A stretch of 64,000 nt of DNA from the NCBI GenBank assembly GCA_021234155.1, contig JAJEKV010000006.1:13110143-13174142 (forward strand), in the 5' to 3' direction. Below are positions 19,789-32,300 of the stretch, piece after piece. A model generated the notes under the pieces. It was not told the DNA's origin and searched no databases. It saw nothing but the letters and a program-made list of their open reading frames with translations. Numbering within the stretch: the first letter of the stretch is position 1; every line of letters begins with the position of its first letter. Source of the DNA: Isoetes taiwanensis. Its lineage: Eukaryota; Streptophyta; Lycopodiopsida; Isoetales; Isoetaceae. The position numbers were made by a program, and so were the translations under genes.

Positions 19789-20577
19789 TGTAAGTTGTTT
19801 AGGTTCATTTCATAATTTCATAGCATTTATTGCTAGAAACACAAAACTAAAGGATCTAGTATGATGAATATCTATGCTTGTCGGAAGCCTATAAGAGGCA
19901 AATAATAATATTACTGGGTAAAATGTCTGCACTTAAATTATGGAGTGCCTGTGCTAGACTAGCAAAGTTGGAAGCAGAAAATGTTTCTCTATTCACTTTG
20001 TGACATTAGAGAACAATGCAAAGGCTAAATACCTAAGAGAAGAAGATAAGCCATATAATACATTTTTGAATGTTAAAGGGTCAAGTGACCATGGTCTTAA
20101 TCTTATTATTGGAAATTTGACCTTAGGATTGAAATCTTGGAGGGAAACCTAAGTTCAAATACTCGGTCCAATGCTAAAGGGACAAGCTTGTTTCCATAGA
20201 TTTGAAAGGTGAGATTGGTGAGGAGGCGGTTGAAAAAATTCTTGCCCCGATCGATGGCCATATAATGAACAACAAGTAGTACTGTTGGCATTGAGAATTT
20301 CGGGAACTTCACGGTCGTTTGCTCTTAAATGTGGGGTTTGCATTTGAAATTATTTAGAACCATTGATATTATTGACTTAATGGTTGGAGAATTACCTGCA
20401 CTAGTTTTACTTGTTAAAGTTCGATGAAGTTGAAATTGAATCGAAAGCTTTGAGGATATTAAGAATTATGCATTGTTTTTGCATAAATTGTTGTGATCTA
20501 GTGAAATGTGATAATGCAATATTATATTGCCTTTGGAAAATTGTTGTCATTAGATTGATTAACAATTAAATCTTACA
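19789..20577 (+). repeat. Copia 5' LTR (789 bp)
   Basis: Starts TGTAAGTTG, ends AATCTTACA. Long matching blocks with 24798-25588 include GGAAGCCTATAAGAGGC and AATATTACTGGGTAAAATG. Confidence 0.95.
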
Positions 20578-20578
20578 G

Positions 20579-20591
20579 TGGTATCAGAGCA
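20579..20591 (+). other. Copia primer-binding site
   Basis: TGGTATCAGAGCAGG lies one base after the LTR end. It is complementary to the 3' end of initiator methionine tRNA, the usual primer for plant Copia elements. Confidence 0.92.
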
Positions 20592-20606
20592 GGTTGAAGT
20601 CATATT

Positions 20607-22325
20607 ATGGCAAGCAGGTTTGGTGCAGGGTTGCTAAATGCAATTGAAGTATTCAAAGGGGATTCAGGCTTTCAAGTCTGGAAGGAGAAAGTGAAGCATG
20701 TTTTGCAGGTAGAAGATCTTTGGGATCTTGTAGAAGGAGGAAATGGGAACCTAAGAAGCTCAGGAGGCAGTATAGTTGGAAGAATTGCAGCAGAAGGGAG
20801 CTCTTCTTCAAATGAAGAACAAGCTGAAGTAGATCAGACCCGAGAAGTGAGTCAAATATCTAGGAGAAACCTTGAAGAGAATTCTAAGGTGAGAGAAGCA
20901 CAAGGAATCATAATGAGCAAGGTGAGCTCAAGTATTGTCTTAAAATTAAGAGGCATGAGTCCAAGTCAGATGTGGAAGTATATGCTACTAACCTATGAGG
21001 AAAAAACTTCTTCTCAGATAGATGTCTTGGAAAATGAGCTGAGAAGATTGAAGTTTAATGAAAAAGATAATATTAATGATTTCTTTCAGACCTTTGATAA
21101 TATTGTGGCAGACTTAGAAGGGGCAGGTGTACTCTATTCACAACAACAGCAAGTATTGGCAATCTCTAGAGCTGTTGCAGGTTTGGGAAATATTTCAATG
21201 TTCATTAGAACAATAGCTAAGACTAGAATAGAGGCAGAAAGAATGCTTAAGACTGAACTGGAACAAAACAGAGTTTTAGAAGAAGAGGAAAGCTCACAAA
21301 TATTGTTCACAAAAAATAAAGGAAAAGGGGAAGATCGAAAAATAGGTCCATGCTATAATTGTGACCAATTTGGTCACTTGAAAATCAACTGTCCTAGCCT
21401 AAAGAAGGAAATCAACTGTTATAACTGTGGGGGCAGAGGCCATTATGCTTCTAACTGCTCAACTCCAAAGACAACTCAAAGGGGAAGGGGAAGAGGTGGC
21501 AGAAATAATGCAGGTTTCAGAGGAAGAGGCAGGAATTCTTACCATGAAGCAAATGTAGCTGAAGAGATAATGCTTGAAGATGATACAGGGGAAGAAATAG
21601 AAGAGGTATGTTCTCATAAGATTTTTTCTTGCCATAACAACATTGATAGTGATGATTTTATGATCCTAGATAGTGGAGCCGAAAAAACAATTGCATGCAA
21701 CTCCAAAATCTTGAAGGAGAAATCAGAAAATAAAGGGGGATACATCCAAGTTGGCAATGAAGATTTGCAAAAGGTAGAAGAGACTGGAATACTTGAGTTG
21801 TTCACATTAGAAGGAGAAATTGTAAACTTACAAAATGTACTTTGTGTACCAAGTTTGGTTAGAAACTTAATATCCATATCTCAGCTTGTTGACATGGGTT
21901 TTAAAGTGGTATTTGAGCAATTGTATTGCAAGATTTATGAAGGAAATAAATTAAAGTTTTTAGGGAGAAGAGTTGGTAACTTGTTTGGCATAAATGCAAA
22001 ATGTTTTGGAAGTGCAAACTTATCCACAACTCCAAACATTATAACATGGCATCAAAGGCTGGGACATACCAATATCAAAAAAAACATTGAGACAATGATA
22101 AAAAATGGATGGATCAAATCTGAAGATAGCAGACTTGAAAATTATATTTGTAAAGGTTGTATGCTTGGGAAACACTCGAGACTTCCTTTCTCAAAAGCCA
22201 AAGGAAGATCAAATGAAATTTTAGGATTAATCCATACTGACTTGTGTGGTCCTATAGACTGGAAAAAGGTACTTCATAACCTTTTATTGATGACTTTAGC
22301 AGAAAGACCAAGATATACTGTCTAA
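20607..22325 (+). pseudogene. Copia polyprotein, part 1: Gag, zinc knuckles, protease, integrase N-terminus
   Basis: 572 open codons from ATG 20607, 16 bp after the PBS. Residues about 1-230 are Gag (capsid-like). Two CCHC knuckles (CYNCDQFGHLKINC and CYNCGGRGHYASNC) lie near 248-290, followed by an Arg/Gly-rich stretch. The protease motif is FMILDSGAEKTI near 350. The integrase zinc-binding region (WHQRLGH ... CKGCMLGKH) lies near 475-530, then IHTDLCGPI. A frameshift near 22,260 closes the frame. Confidence 0.93.
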
Positions 22326-22920
22326 GAAGAAAGGATTTGGCCTATGAAGCTTTCAGAGAATATGCAACAGAGGTGGAGCTTGAAACGCGCAAGAAAATCA
22401 AATGTGTAAGGTCGGATAGAGGAGGTGAGTATCTTTCATTCAAATTCAAAAAATATTGTAGTGACAGGGGCAATACGCTTGTAGCTATACACCTCAGCAA
22501 AATGGTGTAGCTGAGAGAAAGAACAAATCAATATTAAATGCTACTAGATCCATGATTAAAGAAGCAGGCTTACCTAATTTTCTCTGGGAGGAAGTAGTCA
22601 AGACAGCAGTCATGATACAAAACACTTTGCCATCTGTAAGTATAGGAGGAAAAAGTCCAGATCAAATGTGGTCAGGAAAATTGACAAACTATGAAAATTT
22701 TAAGGTGTTTGGATGTCTAGATTACACTCATGTACCTCAGGAAATGAGAAAGAAGTTGGATGACAGGTCAATAATCACATATCTAGTGGGATATGATGAA
22801 AAGTCAAAGGGTTTCAGAATGTACAACCCCTTAAAGAAAAATATTGTGGTAAGCAGGGATGTAAGCTTTGTACAAGCCTGGAAAAGGAAAGGAAGAAGAA
22901 AAACAGAATGCAAACACTAA
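22326..22920 (+). pseudogene. Copia polyprotein, part 2: integrase core and C-terminus
   Basis: Continuation in shifted frames: an RKDLAYEAFREYA segment and VRSDRGGEYLS (second catalytic Asp), then an open frame with PQQNGVAERKN (catalytic Glu), FLWEEVVKTAVMIQN, the FGCLDY segment and the LVGYDEKSKGFRMYNP motif. It ends at 22,920 by frameshift. Confidence 0.9.
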
Positions 22921-22946
22921 TGATAATAATTTGACAAACAAGGAGG

Positions 22947-24783
22947 TTGTTACAGCAGAAAACACAGATCAAGGAATGGAATCTGATACAGATCCAGAAG
23001 AAGGAGATGCAATTGAACAAGAAACTGTCACAAGAGCCACTGAAATTCCAAAAAAAAAATGCTGAACATATGAACATGAAAGATGACATGAAAACAAAAA
23101 GAAGAAAGCCTGAAGGGGAAAGGCTTCGAGAAGAACTAAAGCTAGATATATCAGAATATGGAAGACGAGCAGATGGGAGAAGCAATAGATTGGAAAGTCA
23201 AGAATCAAACAATGATGAGGTTTTAATGATAATGCAAGCTGGAACACCAGAAACATTTGAAAAGGCAATTAGAGGCATTGAAGGGCATAAATGGAAACAT
23301 GCCATGTTAGAAGAAATGGACTCTTTTGAGAGAACTGGCACATATGAATTGGTTGATTTGCCAAAAGGAAAGCATCTAATAGGTAACAGATGGATTTACA
23401 AGCTTAAAACGAACTCAGATGGTACTCCAAAGTATAAGGCAAGATTAGTTGCCCAGGTATACTCCCAGAAGAAAGGCATTGACTATGAAGAAACATATTC
23501 TCCAGTGGTGAAGTTGGTCAGCATAAGAACCTTTATTGCAATCTCAAATGCTTTAAATTTAGATCTACATCATATGGATGTATGTACTGCATTCTTAAAT
23601 GCTGATTTAAAGGAGGAAGTATACATGTATGCTTTGAGAAGGGAATTGGAAAAGTGTGGAAATTGAAAAAGGCTGTTTATGGCCTAAAACAATCACCCAT
23701 AGAATGGTATGCTTGTATAAATGAATTCTTGAAGGAGCAAAGCTAACAAATGATGGAAATGTTTACATGCTTAAGGAAATGGAGAATTTTTGCATTATGG
23801 CAATATACGTGGATGATTGTATACTAGCAGCAAATAATACAGAGTTCTTAGAAAATTGCAAAGAATTATTGAAAAGAAGATATAAAATGACAGATCTTGG
23901 TGAGTTGTCACAATATCTTGGGGTGCAGGTGAAAAGGGATAAATCCAGAAAAGTTATATCTTTAAGCCAGAGCAAATACATAGATACTGTACTTGAAAAG
24001 TTCAACATGCAGGAATGTAATCCAGTTAAAGGACCTATTCTCCCAGGATGTAAAATCTCCAAACAAATGTGCCCTCAAACTGATGAGGAAACTGAAGAAA
24101 TGAAAAAAATTCCATATAGGCAGTTGATTGGAAGCTTGCTGTTCTTAGCAAATAATACTAGGCCAGATATTGCATATGTGGTAAATGTTTTGAGCAGATA
24201 TAACAACAACCCTGGATTTGAACACTGGTTGGCAGCAAAGAAGGTACTAAGGTATTTAAAGGGAACAAAAACAAATGGAATAGTATATAGAACAGATGAC
24301 TTGCAGCTAAAGTGTTATTCAGATGCAGATTGGTGAGGAGACTTGGACGAGAGAAAGTCAACTTCAGGTTATGTTCTAATGTTAGGTGGAGGTCCTATAA
24401 GTTGGAGAAGCAAGAAGCAAACATCAATTGCACTATCTACTGCTGAATCTGAATATGCTGCAACTACCTTGGCAGCTAAAGAAGTTATATGGACAAGGAG
24501 ATTACTGGAGGAGTTGGGAATTAATCAAGAAGGAGGTACCAAGTTATTTTGTGATAATCAAAGCTGTATTGCCATGACTAAAAACCCAGTCCTTCATGAA
24601 AGGACCAAGCATATCGAAATGGAGATGCATTATATCAGAGATATGGTAGGAAAAGGATTTATTCAATTGATATACATTAAAAGTGAAGATCAGTTAGCAG
24701 ACATGTTAACCAAAGCTTTGGGTTGGAAAAGGTTTCAGAACTTAGCAGAAAAATTAAGTTGCTATGATATTATGAAATTATGA
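22947..24783 (+). pseudogene. Copia polyprotein, part 3: reverse transcriptase and RNase H
   Basis: RT: HKWKHAMLEEMDSFERTGTY, KHLIGNRWIYKLKTN, QVYSQKKGIDYEETYSPVVK, MDVCTAFLNADLKEEVYM, then after a frameshift AVYGLKQSP and AIYVDDCILAANN (catalytic YVDD). RNase H: YLKGTKTNGIVY, CYSDADW, then a TGA at 24334-24336, then [39 protein letters not shown] and HYIRDMV. The end (24,783) lies just before the purine tract. There are at least three disruptions. Confidence 0.93.
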
Positions 24784-24786
24784 TCT

Positions 24787-24797
24787 GAAAAGAGGAA
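24787..24797 (+). other. Copia polypurine tract
   Basis: GAAAAGAGGAA immediately before the 3' LTR; site of plus-strand priming. Confidence 0.85.
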
Positions 24798-25588
24798 TGT
24801 AAGTTCATAATTTCATACGGAGAGTATTATTGAAAACACAGGCAGAAAGGATCTCGTGTGAATATATATGCTTGCTGGAAGCCTATAAGAGGCAAACAAT
24901 AATATTACTGGGTAAAATGTCTGCACTTAAATTATGGAGTGCCTGTGCTAGACTAGCAAAGTTGGAAGCAGAAAATGTTTCTCTATTCACTTTGTGACAT
25001 TAGAGAATGAGAATGAGAATGATTTTTTATCGAAAACAATGCAAAGGTTAAATACCTAAGAGAAGAAGATAAGACCATATAATACATTTTTGAATGTTAA
25101 AGGGTCAAGTGACCATGGTCTTAATCTTATTATTGGAAATTTGACCTTAGGATTGAAATCTCGGAGGGAAACCTAAGTTCAAATACTCGGTCCAATGCTA
25201 AAGGGACAAGCTTGTTTCCAGATTCGGAAAGGGGAGATCGGTGAGGCCGTCGGTTAGGCAATGCCGCCGGACTGATGGCCATATAATGAACAACAAGTAG
25301 TACTGTTGGCATTGAGAATTTCGGGAACTTCACATGGTCGTAAAAGGTCTGGTTTGCATTTGAAATTATTTGGAACCATTGATATTATTGACTTTGGAGA
25401 ATTACCTGCACTAGTTTTACTTGTTAAAGTTCGATGAAGTTGAAATTGAATTGAAAGCTTTGAGGATATTAAGAATTATGCATTGCTTTTGCATAAATTG
25501 TTGTGTATCTAGTGAAATGTGATAATGCAAGATTATATTGCCTTTGGAAAATTGTTGTCATTAGATTGATTAACAATTAAATCTTACA
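24798..25588 (+). repeat. Copia 3' LTR (791 bp)
   Basis: TGTAAGTTCATAATTTC ... AATCTTACA. Differs from the 5' LTR by scattered substitutions and small indels, including an extra GAGAATGAGAATGA-type insertion near 25,005. Confidence 0.95.
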
Positions 25589-25990
25589 GTGCCGACCCCT
25601 GTAACACAGGCCTTAGTGCCTTTTGTAATATATGATGGCCTTAGTGCCTTTTTTAATATATGATGGCCTTGTGCCTTTCTGAAGTATTCTGGTATTTTTT
25701 GTTTTAATCAATTGGTTTTGTAATACCTTTTTATTATGCCTTCAGTCTAATCCAGGCCTTGTACCTTTTGTTTAATCCAGCCTTAGTGCCTTTTAATTGT
25801 AATGGCCTTGCCCGATCAGAATCCGTGCCTTGTGCCTTCTGTAATCCAGGCCTTAGTGCCTTCTTTAATGTGGATGATGGCCTTGTGCCTTTCTGTAAAT
25901 TTGTGGTTTTGTTATACCTTGTGTATAACAAAACCAGGCCTGGACTGTAATCCAGGCCTTGTGTAAATTTGTGCCTTGTGTCTTTCTCTA
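25589..25990 (+). repeat. GGCCTTAGTGCC minisatellite, right block
   Basis: More than ten units of CAGGCCTTAGTGCCTTTTGTAATNNATGATGG-like sequence, continuing the array broken by the Copia insertion. Short open frames through it are repeat artefacts. Confidence 0.85.
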
Positions 25991-25999
25991 ATTCTGTTT

Positions 26000-27900
26000 T
26001 ACTTTGGAATTCATTCAACATTCGAGTACAAAATTATGTAACTGAAGCATCAAAAATGAGAATGCAAAATACAGAAACTTACCCTTTACACAATTGCTCT
26101 TTCCACTATTCCAATAACGTGGGAAGCCTCTCTAGAATATCTTGTTCTTCTTTGACACAACGTGCTTTGCTTGAACCAACCTGACTTTGTTCTTTGCAAC
26201 TTGAGTGGCATAAACAATTGTTTTATTTCCTCTACAAAACTTGTAGCTGGATTTACAATTCACCAACTTCTCATAGTATGTCCCTTCTATGACCTCATCC
26301 CCTTTCACAAACTTCTGCCCTTACATATCTACAAAGTCTTCTAATACCAAGTACTTAGCTTTGGTACATAGGATAAAGTAGATTTTCACATTCTCGTGAT
26401 TGTTATTTGGAGCCACCACCGCAAAGACATCACCTATAGATACTTGCATGCTACATAAGTCACGCCAATATATGCTTCTTCTCCTTCATCATGTACTTCT
26501 TCTTCAACAATAGCTTTGATGGGTTGTACCACAACTAGTTCAAACTTAGTATATGATACATTGAGGCAAGATTCCCAATTCAAATCTAAACAATATGTGC
26601 AAAAGCAAGCGAGGTTTCATCGACCAAATGTGTCATGTGATTTGAACACCCATGGAAACAATGAAGGTTTCTAGATCCTTCAATAGGACGTTTTTCCCAC
26701 TTTTTTTTTGTCCACTTGTCCTATTTCAACCCTCCCAAAAGTTCTACATACAGTTTGAATCTTCTTTTTATATGTTGTGGGTGTTTGTTGTTGACATGTA
26801 ATTGCTTTTAGCCATTCCACCACCTCGCGGTGTGTTTGGTCATCTTTTGTCGCCCTTCAACAATCCTCTCAAAGCCCTCTTTATTAAAGAGAAAGTTTGC
26901 CCAAACCCACCATTATGTTCTTCCCCTTCCCATGGCCGAGCACCAAAAGTTCCACATCATGTCTAAACCCTCGTTAAAGATTTGAATCTAACATCAAAGT
27001 AAAATGATTTTTTACCTTTGAATTGTGAGGTCGCACCATCCGGAGAAAGACATAATGCTTCTTCAAAGTGATTTCCTTCTCTTGCATCCAATGATTGTGC
27101 AAGAGAAAGCAATGCCGCACAAACAAAGAATCATGTTTTCTCAATTACAAATAAGAATCATCGATATATAAAAATGTTCTTCCTTGATCATTTCTTGTGT
27201 CTCGTGATCCCTTCTATACCCCCTGTGAGGTGCAACAAGAACAATGATCCGCTTCATTATGCCAATGCTTGACCGACTTCATTCTCGCTCCTTGAAAGAG
27301 TAATTCTTTTTTTAACCATTAAGATACAATAGTATCATCAAAGAAACCTGTTTCAGAAGAAAAATTGTCTAAATATGGCTTGTTTAGCCATTTATACCAT
27401 GAAATTATGTGTCACAAACTCCTTTGCTTTAGATCCGGTTTCATCAAAACATTGGGTGAAGTCTCAGAATATTGATGCTCAATAAATTTTTATCCTTACC
27501 AATTTCAATGTAGTCTATGTTCTCCCAAGTGATTTTTGAGGTACCGCCCTTTGTTTCTTCTTTTTTGACACCTTTCCATTTTGTCCACACCACATTTGAT
27601 GCAGGTTCCTGAAAAGCATGCTTCATTGTGCCACTTCTCACCTTCATGCTTTGGGGCAAACCATGCTTCTCCACATGTCACCGTTAGGGATCGCCAAACA
27701 TGTCTTGCCGCATTGCACCTTACTTGGCTTTGCCGTGGTGGTCACATATCTTGCACTCACAGTGCACCTCACCGCGCACCATGGACTTTTTTCCTCATGT
27801 TCTTCACCCCTTCCCTCAATTGACATCCTCTCATGATAGACGAAATAATGTATTGAATTCAGATAGCTTTACAACAAAGTAAGGCTTTAATTTCTCGAAG
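26000..27900 (-). pseudogene. Degenerate coding region, unknown, possibly a transposase
   Basis: On the minus strand a frame at about 26,440-26,120 reads SIGDVFAVVAPNNNHENVKI, then KAKYLVLEDFVDM, GQKFVKGDEVIEGTYYEK and RLVQAKHVVSKKNK, with one stop. Upstream (27,800-27,600) lies CKICDHHGKAK followed by HVEKHGLPQSMK, faintly like a Cys/His DNA-binding finger. Between them are Lys-rich frames with stops. The order (finger at the N-terminus, acidic/aromatic domain at the C-terminus) suggests a broken transposon protein, but I cannot name a family. Confidence 0.4.
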
Positions 27901-29282
27901 GCTCTCGCTTAATTTGAAACATCCGGATTGTCTTGCTTGAAACTAGTGAAGAATTCTCGGGTCATGAATAAGAATAGAAAACTACTTAGTAAATGCTAAT
28001 GCTAATACCACTAGAAAAAACAACTTCTAATGAATAGCAACTTAGAACTAATTACATCGATTCCATTAGCATTACAACATAACCCTTAGCAAACCAAACC
28101 ACTAACCAAAGCTAGGACATTGAGATGAAAGCATTGCTAATCAGAGTGGTAGGTGGGGCTTCACTAACTACGTATTAAGTTTAGTGCTAACATTGACAAA
28201 ATTACTAACAAAGGGAACAACATTAACTAAATTAGTAATATTAGCAATCATTTTTTACAAAATCACTAACGCTGGCACTAACATCAACATAATTACTAAA
28301 CGTGGCACCAATATTATAAAGGTGAGAAACCTTAGCACTATATCAAAAAATGATCCATTATCAACCATCAATAGCACTAAGACTTGCTACCACGAGAAGA
28401 AGAACGCAGATTAATTCCATTAGCGCATCATATTAGAATCAATACTTCAAAACTTATAAAAAATATTAGTATTAGTAAACGTGAAAAAGACTTAGTAAAA
28501 AAACTGATCTACGTGATAGTATACATGGCTCACATCAAGGTAATGTGTTGGATGCTTAAGATAATTTTCTCTACCGATCCGGACGCCCTGAAGTTAGGGC
28601 TAAACTTCTGTGTAGTTTGTCCAATAATCCACAACTTTTTCAATCACTTCTTGGCTTCGGAATCCTTTCTCTTCTTCCTTCTCCCAAGAGCCCACAATGC
28701 GTTTTATTACTAATTGCAACACTTTATAAATTTAAACTTTCATGCTCTTAGCTCGGAACAATTCCTTGATGAATTCCTATTTGAACAATCTTTCCATGTT
28801 GTATGGTTTCTGATGCACCGCAACCTTTTTCCTTATCGTGCATAACTTTAACTTTGTTCTCCACTAGATGCCATACTTCTTTCTTCCGTCTCAGACATCG
28901 AACCCGGCCAAATCCAAAAACGCTGCGGATTATGGAGGCCGATGTTGCAATTTTCTTTTTAGTGCTCAATACTCCAATCTAAATTTTCATTTGACAATTG
29001 TTTCCTCATCTTGCTTGCTCTTTTGCCGCAAGCTTCGCAACGCCATTTCCGCCTCCCCTTCGCTTTCGCCATTAGTCATTGGATCACAAGAAGCTCGAAC
29101 AAAAATGGATGGAAAGAAAGAAAACGAGATCTCTCTCCCTCGAAAAAAGGAATCAACCATCCCCTCGAGATATTCTCAATTAATTTTGAATTTCCCTCTT
29201 TCCATAATACTAAAAAAAATAGTGCTAATTTGGGTGGACAAAATGACACTAAAAAATGAGACAATCAGAATACGCTAGAGAC
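27901..29282. other. Non-coding, ACTAAC/TTAGTG-rich spacer
   Basis: At 27,960-28,450 the words ATTACTAAC, CATTAAC and TTAGCACTA recur. Short open frames (28,868-29,278 plus) show no motif. The vocabulary on the minus strand resembles 14,810-15,300 on the plus strand. Confidence 0.45.

Positions 29283-29317
<35 letters not shown>
29283..29317. repeat. (GA)n microsatellite
   Basis: Pure GA tract of about 35 bp. No LINE boundary is recognised on either side, unlike the other three tracts. Confidence 0.95.
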
Positions 29318-29320
<3 letters not shown>

Positions 29321-29589
29321 ATCGAAAATATAGAAAGAGAAGTGATAGAAAATAAACCATGTATCTCTTTATGGATTCTTGGTTTTAATAACTAAGAAGT
29401 ACTTTAGATATCTTTAACTTAGTGCCATCTCCTAACTAAAGTGAGAAATACATAGTTATCTCTAACCTAACAAAGCCTCTTAACTACTAGTGCGAAGCAT
29501 CAACTCATTGTAAATGTTAGGTTAAGTTGATTTTATGAATTTAACCTAAGGGGTCCCTAACAAGTCTAGTGGGAATGTATATCTTCGTA
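29318..29589. other. Flank left of LINE F
   Basis: AT-rich, no gene. Before LINE F inserted it was contiguous with 45,562 onward, judging from the candidate target duplication. Confidence 0.45.
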
Positions 29590-29599
29590 ATCCGTTAAG
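29590..29599 (+). repeat. Candidate target-site duplication of LINE F (left)
   Basis: ATCCGTTAAG, nearly equal to ATCCGATTAAG at 45551-45561, directly outside the T run that is the LINE F poly(A) tail. Confidence 0.6.
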
Positions 29600-29716
29600 T
29601 TTTTTTTTTTATGTGTCATCAATATATTAAAAGAATGGTAATGTTACAAAGCAAGTGAGGAGGAAGGAGAACTGCCCCTAAAGAGACAAATGATACCTCT
29701 ACACTCCACAACAAAC

Positions 29717-30037
29717 TCACGGAAAAACTACAAATCTATCAGCCGTACAAACCCGACCATCACTATCACCCTTGCAAAGTCCCATAGGCTGGAAACTTCC
29801 AGCTCTACTAATCCAGGAACACGAGCTTTGAAATAAGCTTGTGCACAGTGAGAATGGAGAGGTAAGTGGCTGAGAATCCACTAGAAAGATCCACAGCGAA
29901 ATGGCTTCCAGGAAATCCAGCCACACCAACCAAGCCACTACGGATGCAAGGCTGGCGCATAAGCGGCCAAACACCCGAGGATACACATGAGCGGCAATTC
30001 TTTGGCTGATCGATCTCACACGGAACCAAGCCCTCAC
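29717..30037 (-). pseudogene. LINE F ORF2 C-terminal end (after the LTR insertion)
   Basis: Minus-strand frames with Cys/His/Trp-rich sequence (NCRSCVSSGVWPLMRQPC; VAWLVWLDFLEAISLW) may represent a decayed zinc-finger end of ORF2. The 3' UTR follows to the poly(A) tail at 29,610. Assignment rests mainly on position between the LTR insertion and the tail. Confidence 0.45.
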
Positions 30038-31585
30038 TGTGGCGCTCCGGTATATCGGCGCTGGAAATATCGTCTGCAGGGACTTTCCCCTCCCATGGCA
30101 TCTATCTAGCGGCGGGGCCCTCCCAGATCCCTTTCGGGCCATCTATATAGATGCTCAGTGAAGGAACCTGAGAGGGTCATTATTGCAGCGCTTTCAATGG
30201 GGCTCTCTAATAGGTGGAAAGCGTGAATACAAGGTTAGCATCTGACATAATCATATCATAAATACCACCACGGCAAGGCGGCACATCCATCCAATTGGTA
30301 ACAACAAAGAAGATGCATTGAATACTAGGAAAAACACCCAAACCCCTAGTACTGCACCCTACGTGACTCCAGTGAGGATCGGCCGCTAGGTCTCAAGAGG
30401 TCAGCGGGCCGAATCTTGGCATGGCGTTGGCTGATAGAACATCTTCGCTAGGGTTGTCCACTCCATCCCCCCTCCCTGCACACACCGCAGATGAGTCAAT
30501 CATGCTATGGCATCACTATAGCCCTCCGGAGACGCAGACTCAAGGTATCACCCCGGAAGCCTACCTGGGGTTCATGACGCCCGCCCCGATGAGGCAGGTC
30601 GTGAAGTGTCCCCTTCGGGGATCCCAAGGGGTTCCATGGGTGAGCTAGAGAATACGCGCGTAATGTGACCCCACATCCATAAATTTAATTTACTCACCCT
30701 AAATCTACTCAAAGTATGGGTGCCCCATTACACGGTCACACTTGCACCTGTGTGAGTGTCGGACCCATACCCCTCCTCTATGTGATGGCTATCAGGCCCT
30801 AGCCCATCAGTAGAGTCCCGTGAGCCTTGTATGTTCGTTGTGCAAGACCCCACCCCCACTTCACCACCTGCCCCTTCTGCGGTGCTAAGCCATTCCATAG
30901 CATCCACGCACTGATGGTCTCTTGTGCACAGTAGCTTTAATTGGGAATTAAAGGAGCTACTAGGAGCATACTAAAGCATATGGCACGAGGTCTCTACCCC
31001 CTCTAATCCCCCGCTTATGGAAGTTTAACAGAGCTACTTTCCTAAACACATCCATCCATCCATAATAACATAATCCATAATTGAAATGTAAATCCTAAAT
31101 ATCAAAGAAGGGTTAATCCTAAGTAAGAACAACCAAAGAAGACTCAAAGAACTTAATCAAGTGCTAGCCTTAAAGATATCAACTAGATTATCTACTAACC
31201 CGAAGTTCCAGCTTGATCCATTGTCATGAGGCCTCCATCTCTCGGGAAGTGGGTGTTCAAAGAACCACCGGGGTGTTAAAGAATGCCTCCAGAACTTGGG
31301 CGCCAAAAAGCTCATGATAGTGATCCCACTTGATGGCCCAAGTTAGCATTCTCATGTTGTGCAATCGAGTTTGGCCAGTGTGGCTTTCCCAATTCATTAA
31401 TTAACTTAATTAAACCACTTAGATATTAATTCCTTAATTATAGGTTATTATCGCTATTAATTAAATTAGCATAGCTAATTTAATCCTTTTAGGTCAACCA
31501 CAATACCCCATGGTGGCGTGCATTTCATCGGTGATCGATGTCGATATTTATACGATACCGGTAAATAAATACTTGGAATGCCACA
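30038..31585 (-). repeat. 3' LTR of the 14.2-kb element (1548 bp)
   Basis: Collinear with 42673-44262. Long matches include TATCATAAATACCACCACG, CTCAAGGTATCACCC and TTCCTTAATTATAGGTTATTAT. Differences are clustered in short blocks. Confidence 0.93.
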
Positions 31586-31598
31586 TTCTCCCTCCTTA
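31586..31598 (-). other. Polypurine tract of the 14.2-kb element
   Basis: On the minus strand TAAGGAGGGAGAA ends directly at the LTR start TGTGGCATTCC. Confidence 0.8.
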
Positions 31599-32300
31599 GA
31601 AAATGATGTCCTCAAAGATTGGGGTTAGTTACAAATATAGGAAATACATTATGAAGGAAGTTAATTCCTTATTTCCTAACGTAATACATTAAAAGTTTAA
31701 AGTTTGAAATTGAGTTTAAGCACCGAGGTGCATTTCACATGATCATCACAAGAAAAGAGTTCAAGGACCCAAGTCCAATATCAACATTAGAGTAACAAAA
31801 GGACAAGACTTGTAGACCAAATAAAATCGAGAAGTCGGGCCATCAACAATCCTATATACATGGGCAGGTCACGCGTCGCTCAGCGGCCGCACATGTCAAT
31901 ACATCAGTTTATATAGATAAATTAATTAGGTTGTGGTTGAAGGACCACCCCTATAAGAAATAAAAGAAAATCTATCCACAAGGGGACCTATCATGCCTAT
32001 GGTTCGCAATTCATTCGCTGTAATAAATGGTCAAGTTCCTATTATAGCGAGATGAACGCGGCCTGTTAACCGCACATGCTCTCCAAGCAATTGGCGGTCA
32101 TGTCCACATTGACAATACACCACGCCCTAGGGAACGAAGGTGATCCCATCGCCGGTAACTATTATCAACCACGATGCATCTACCCCTCTCTTTGCGCGTG
32201 ATTCTCTACGAATCAAGCCTTCAAGCTTACCGCCGGGGCGGGTTGATATGCGTCGCTGATAGTGCGCCCCCTGAGATTCTCGCGATGAAGTCCGGATAGT
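31599..32300. other. Untranslated interior between the LTR and the chromovirus remnant
   Basis: No coding signal except a short chromodomain-like remnant nearby. AT-rich. Confidence 0.45.

Larger units (their letters stand above)
19789..25588 (+). mobile_element. Complete Copia (Ty1) LTR retrotransposon with GTGCC target duplication
   Basis: 5.8 kb on the plus strand. LTRs at 19789-20577 and 24798-25588 (TGTAAG...CTTACA) are highly similar; a PBS follows the 5' LTR and a purine tract precedes the 3' LTR. The flanking 5 bp are GTGCC on both sides. The domain order Gag, protease, integrase, RT, RNase H is Copia-specific. Internal stops and frameshifts make it non-functional, but intact ends and TSD indicate a fairly recent insertion. 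Confidence 0.96.

Noticed and set aside
25734-26021. 95-codon ORF with KGTR/GLQKAQGT repeats
   Set aside because: Translation of the GGCCTTAGTGCC minisatellite.
27581-27882. Overlapping plus-strand ORFs with Cys/His residues
   Set aside because: They are the complement of the more coherent minus-strand degenerate coding region.
29283-29317. Fourth (GA)n tract as another LINE boundary
   Set aside because: No LINE sequence is recognised on either side.
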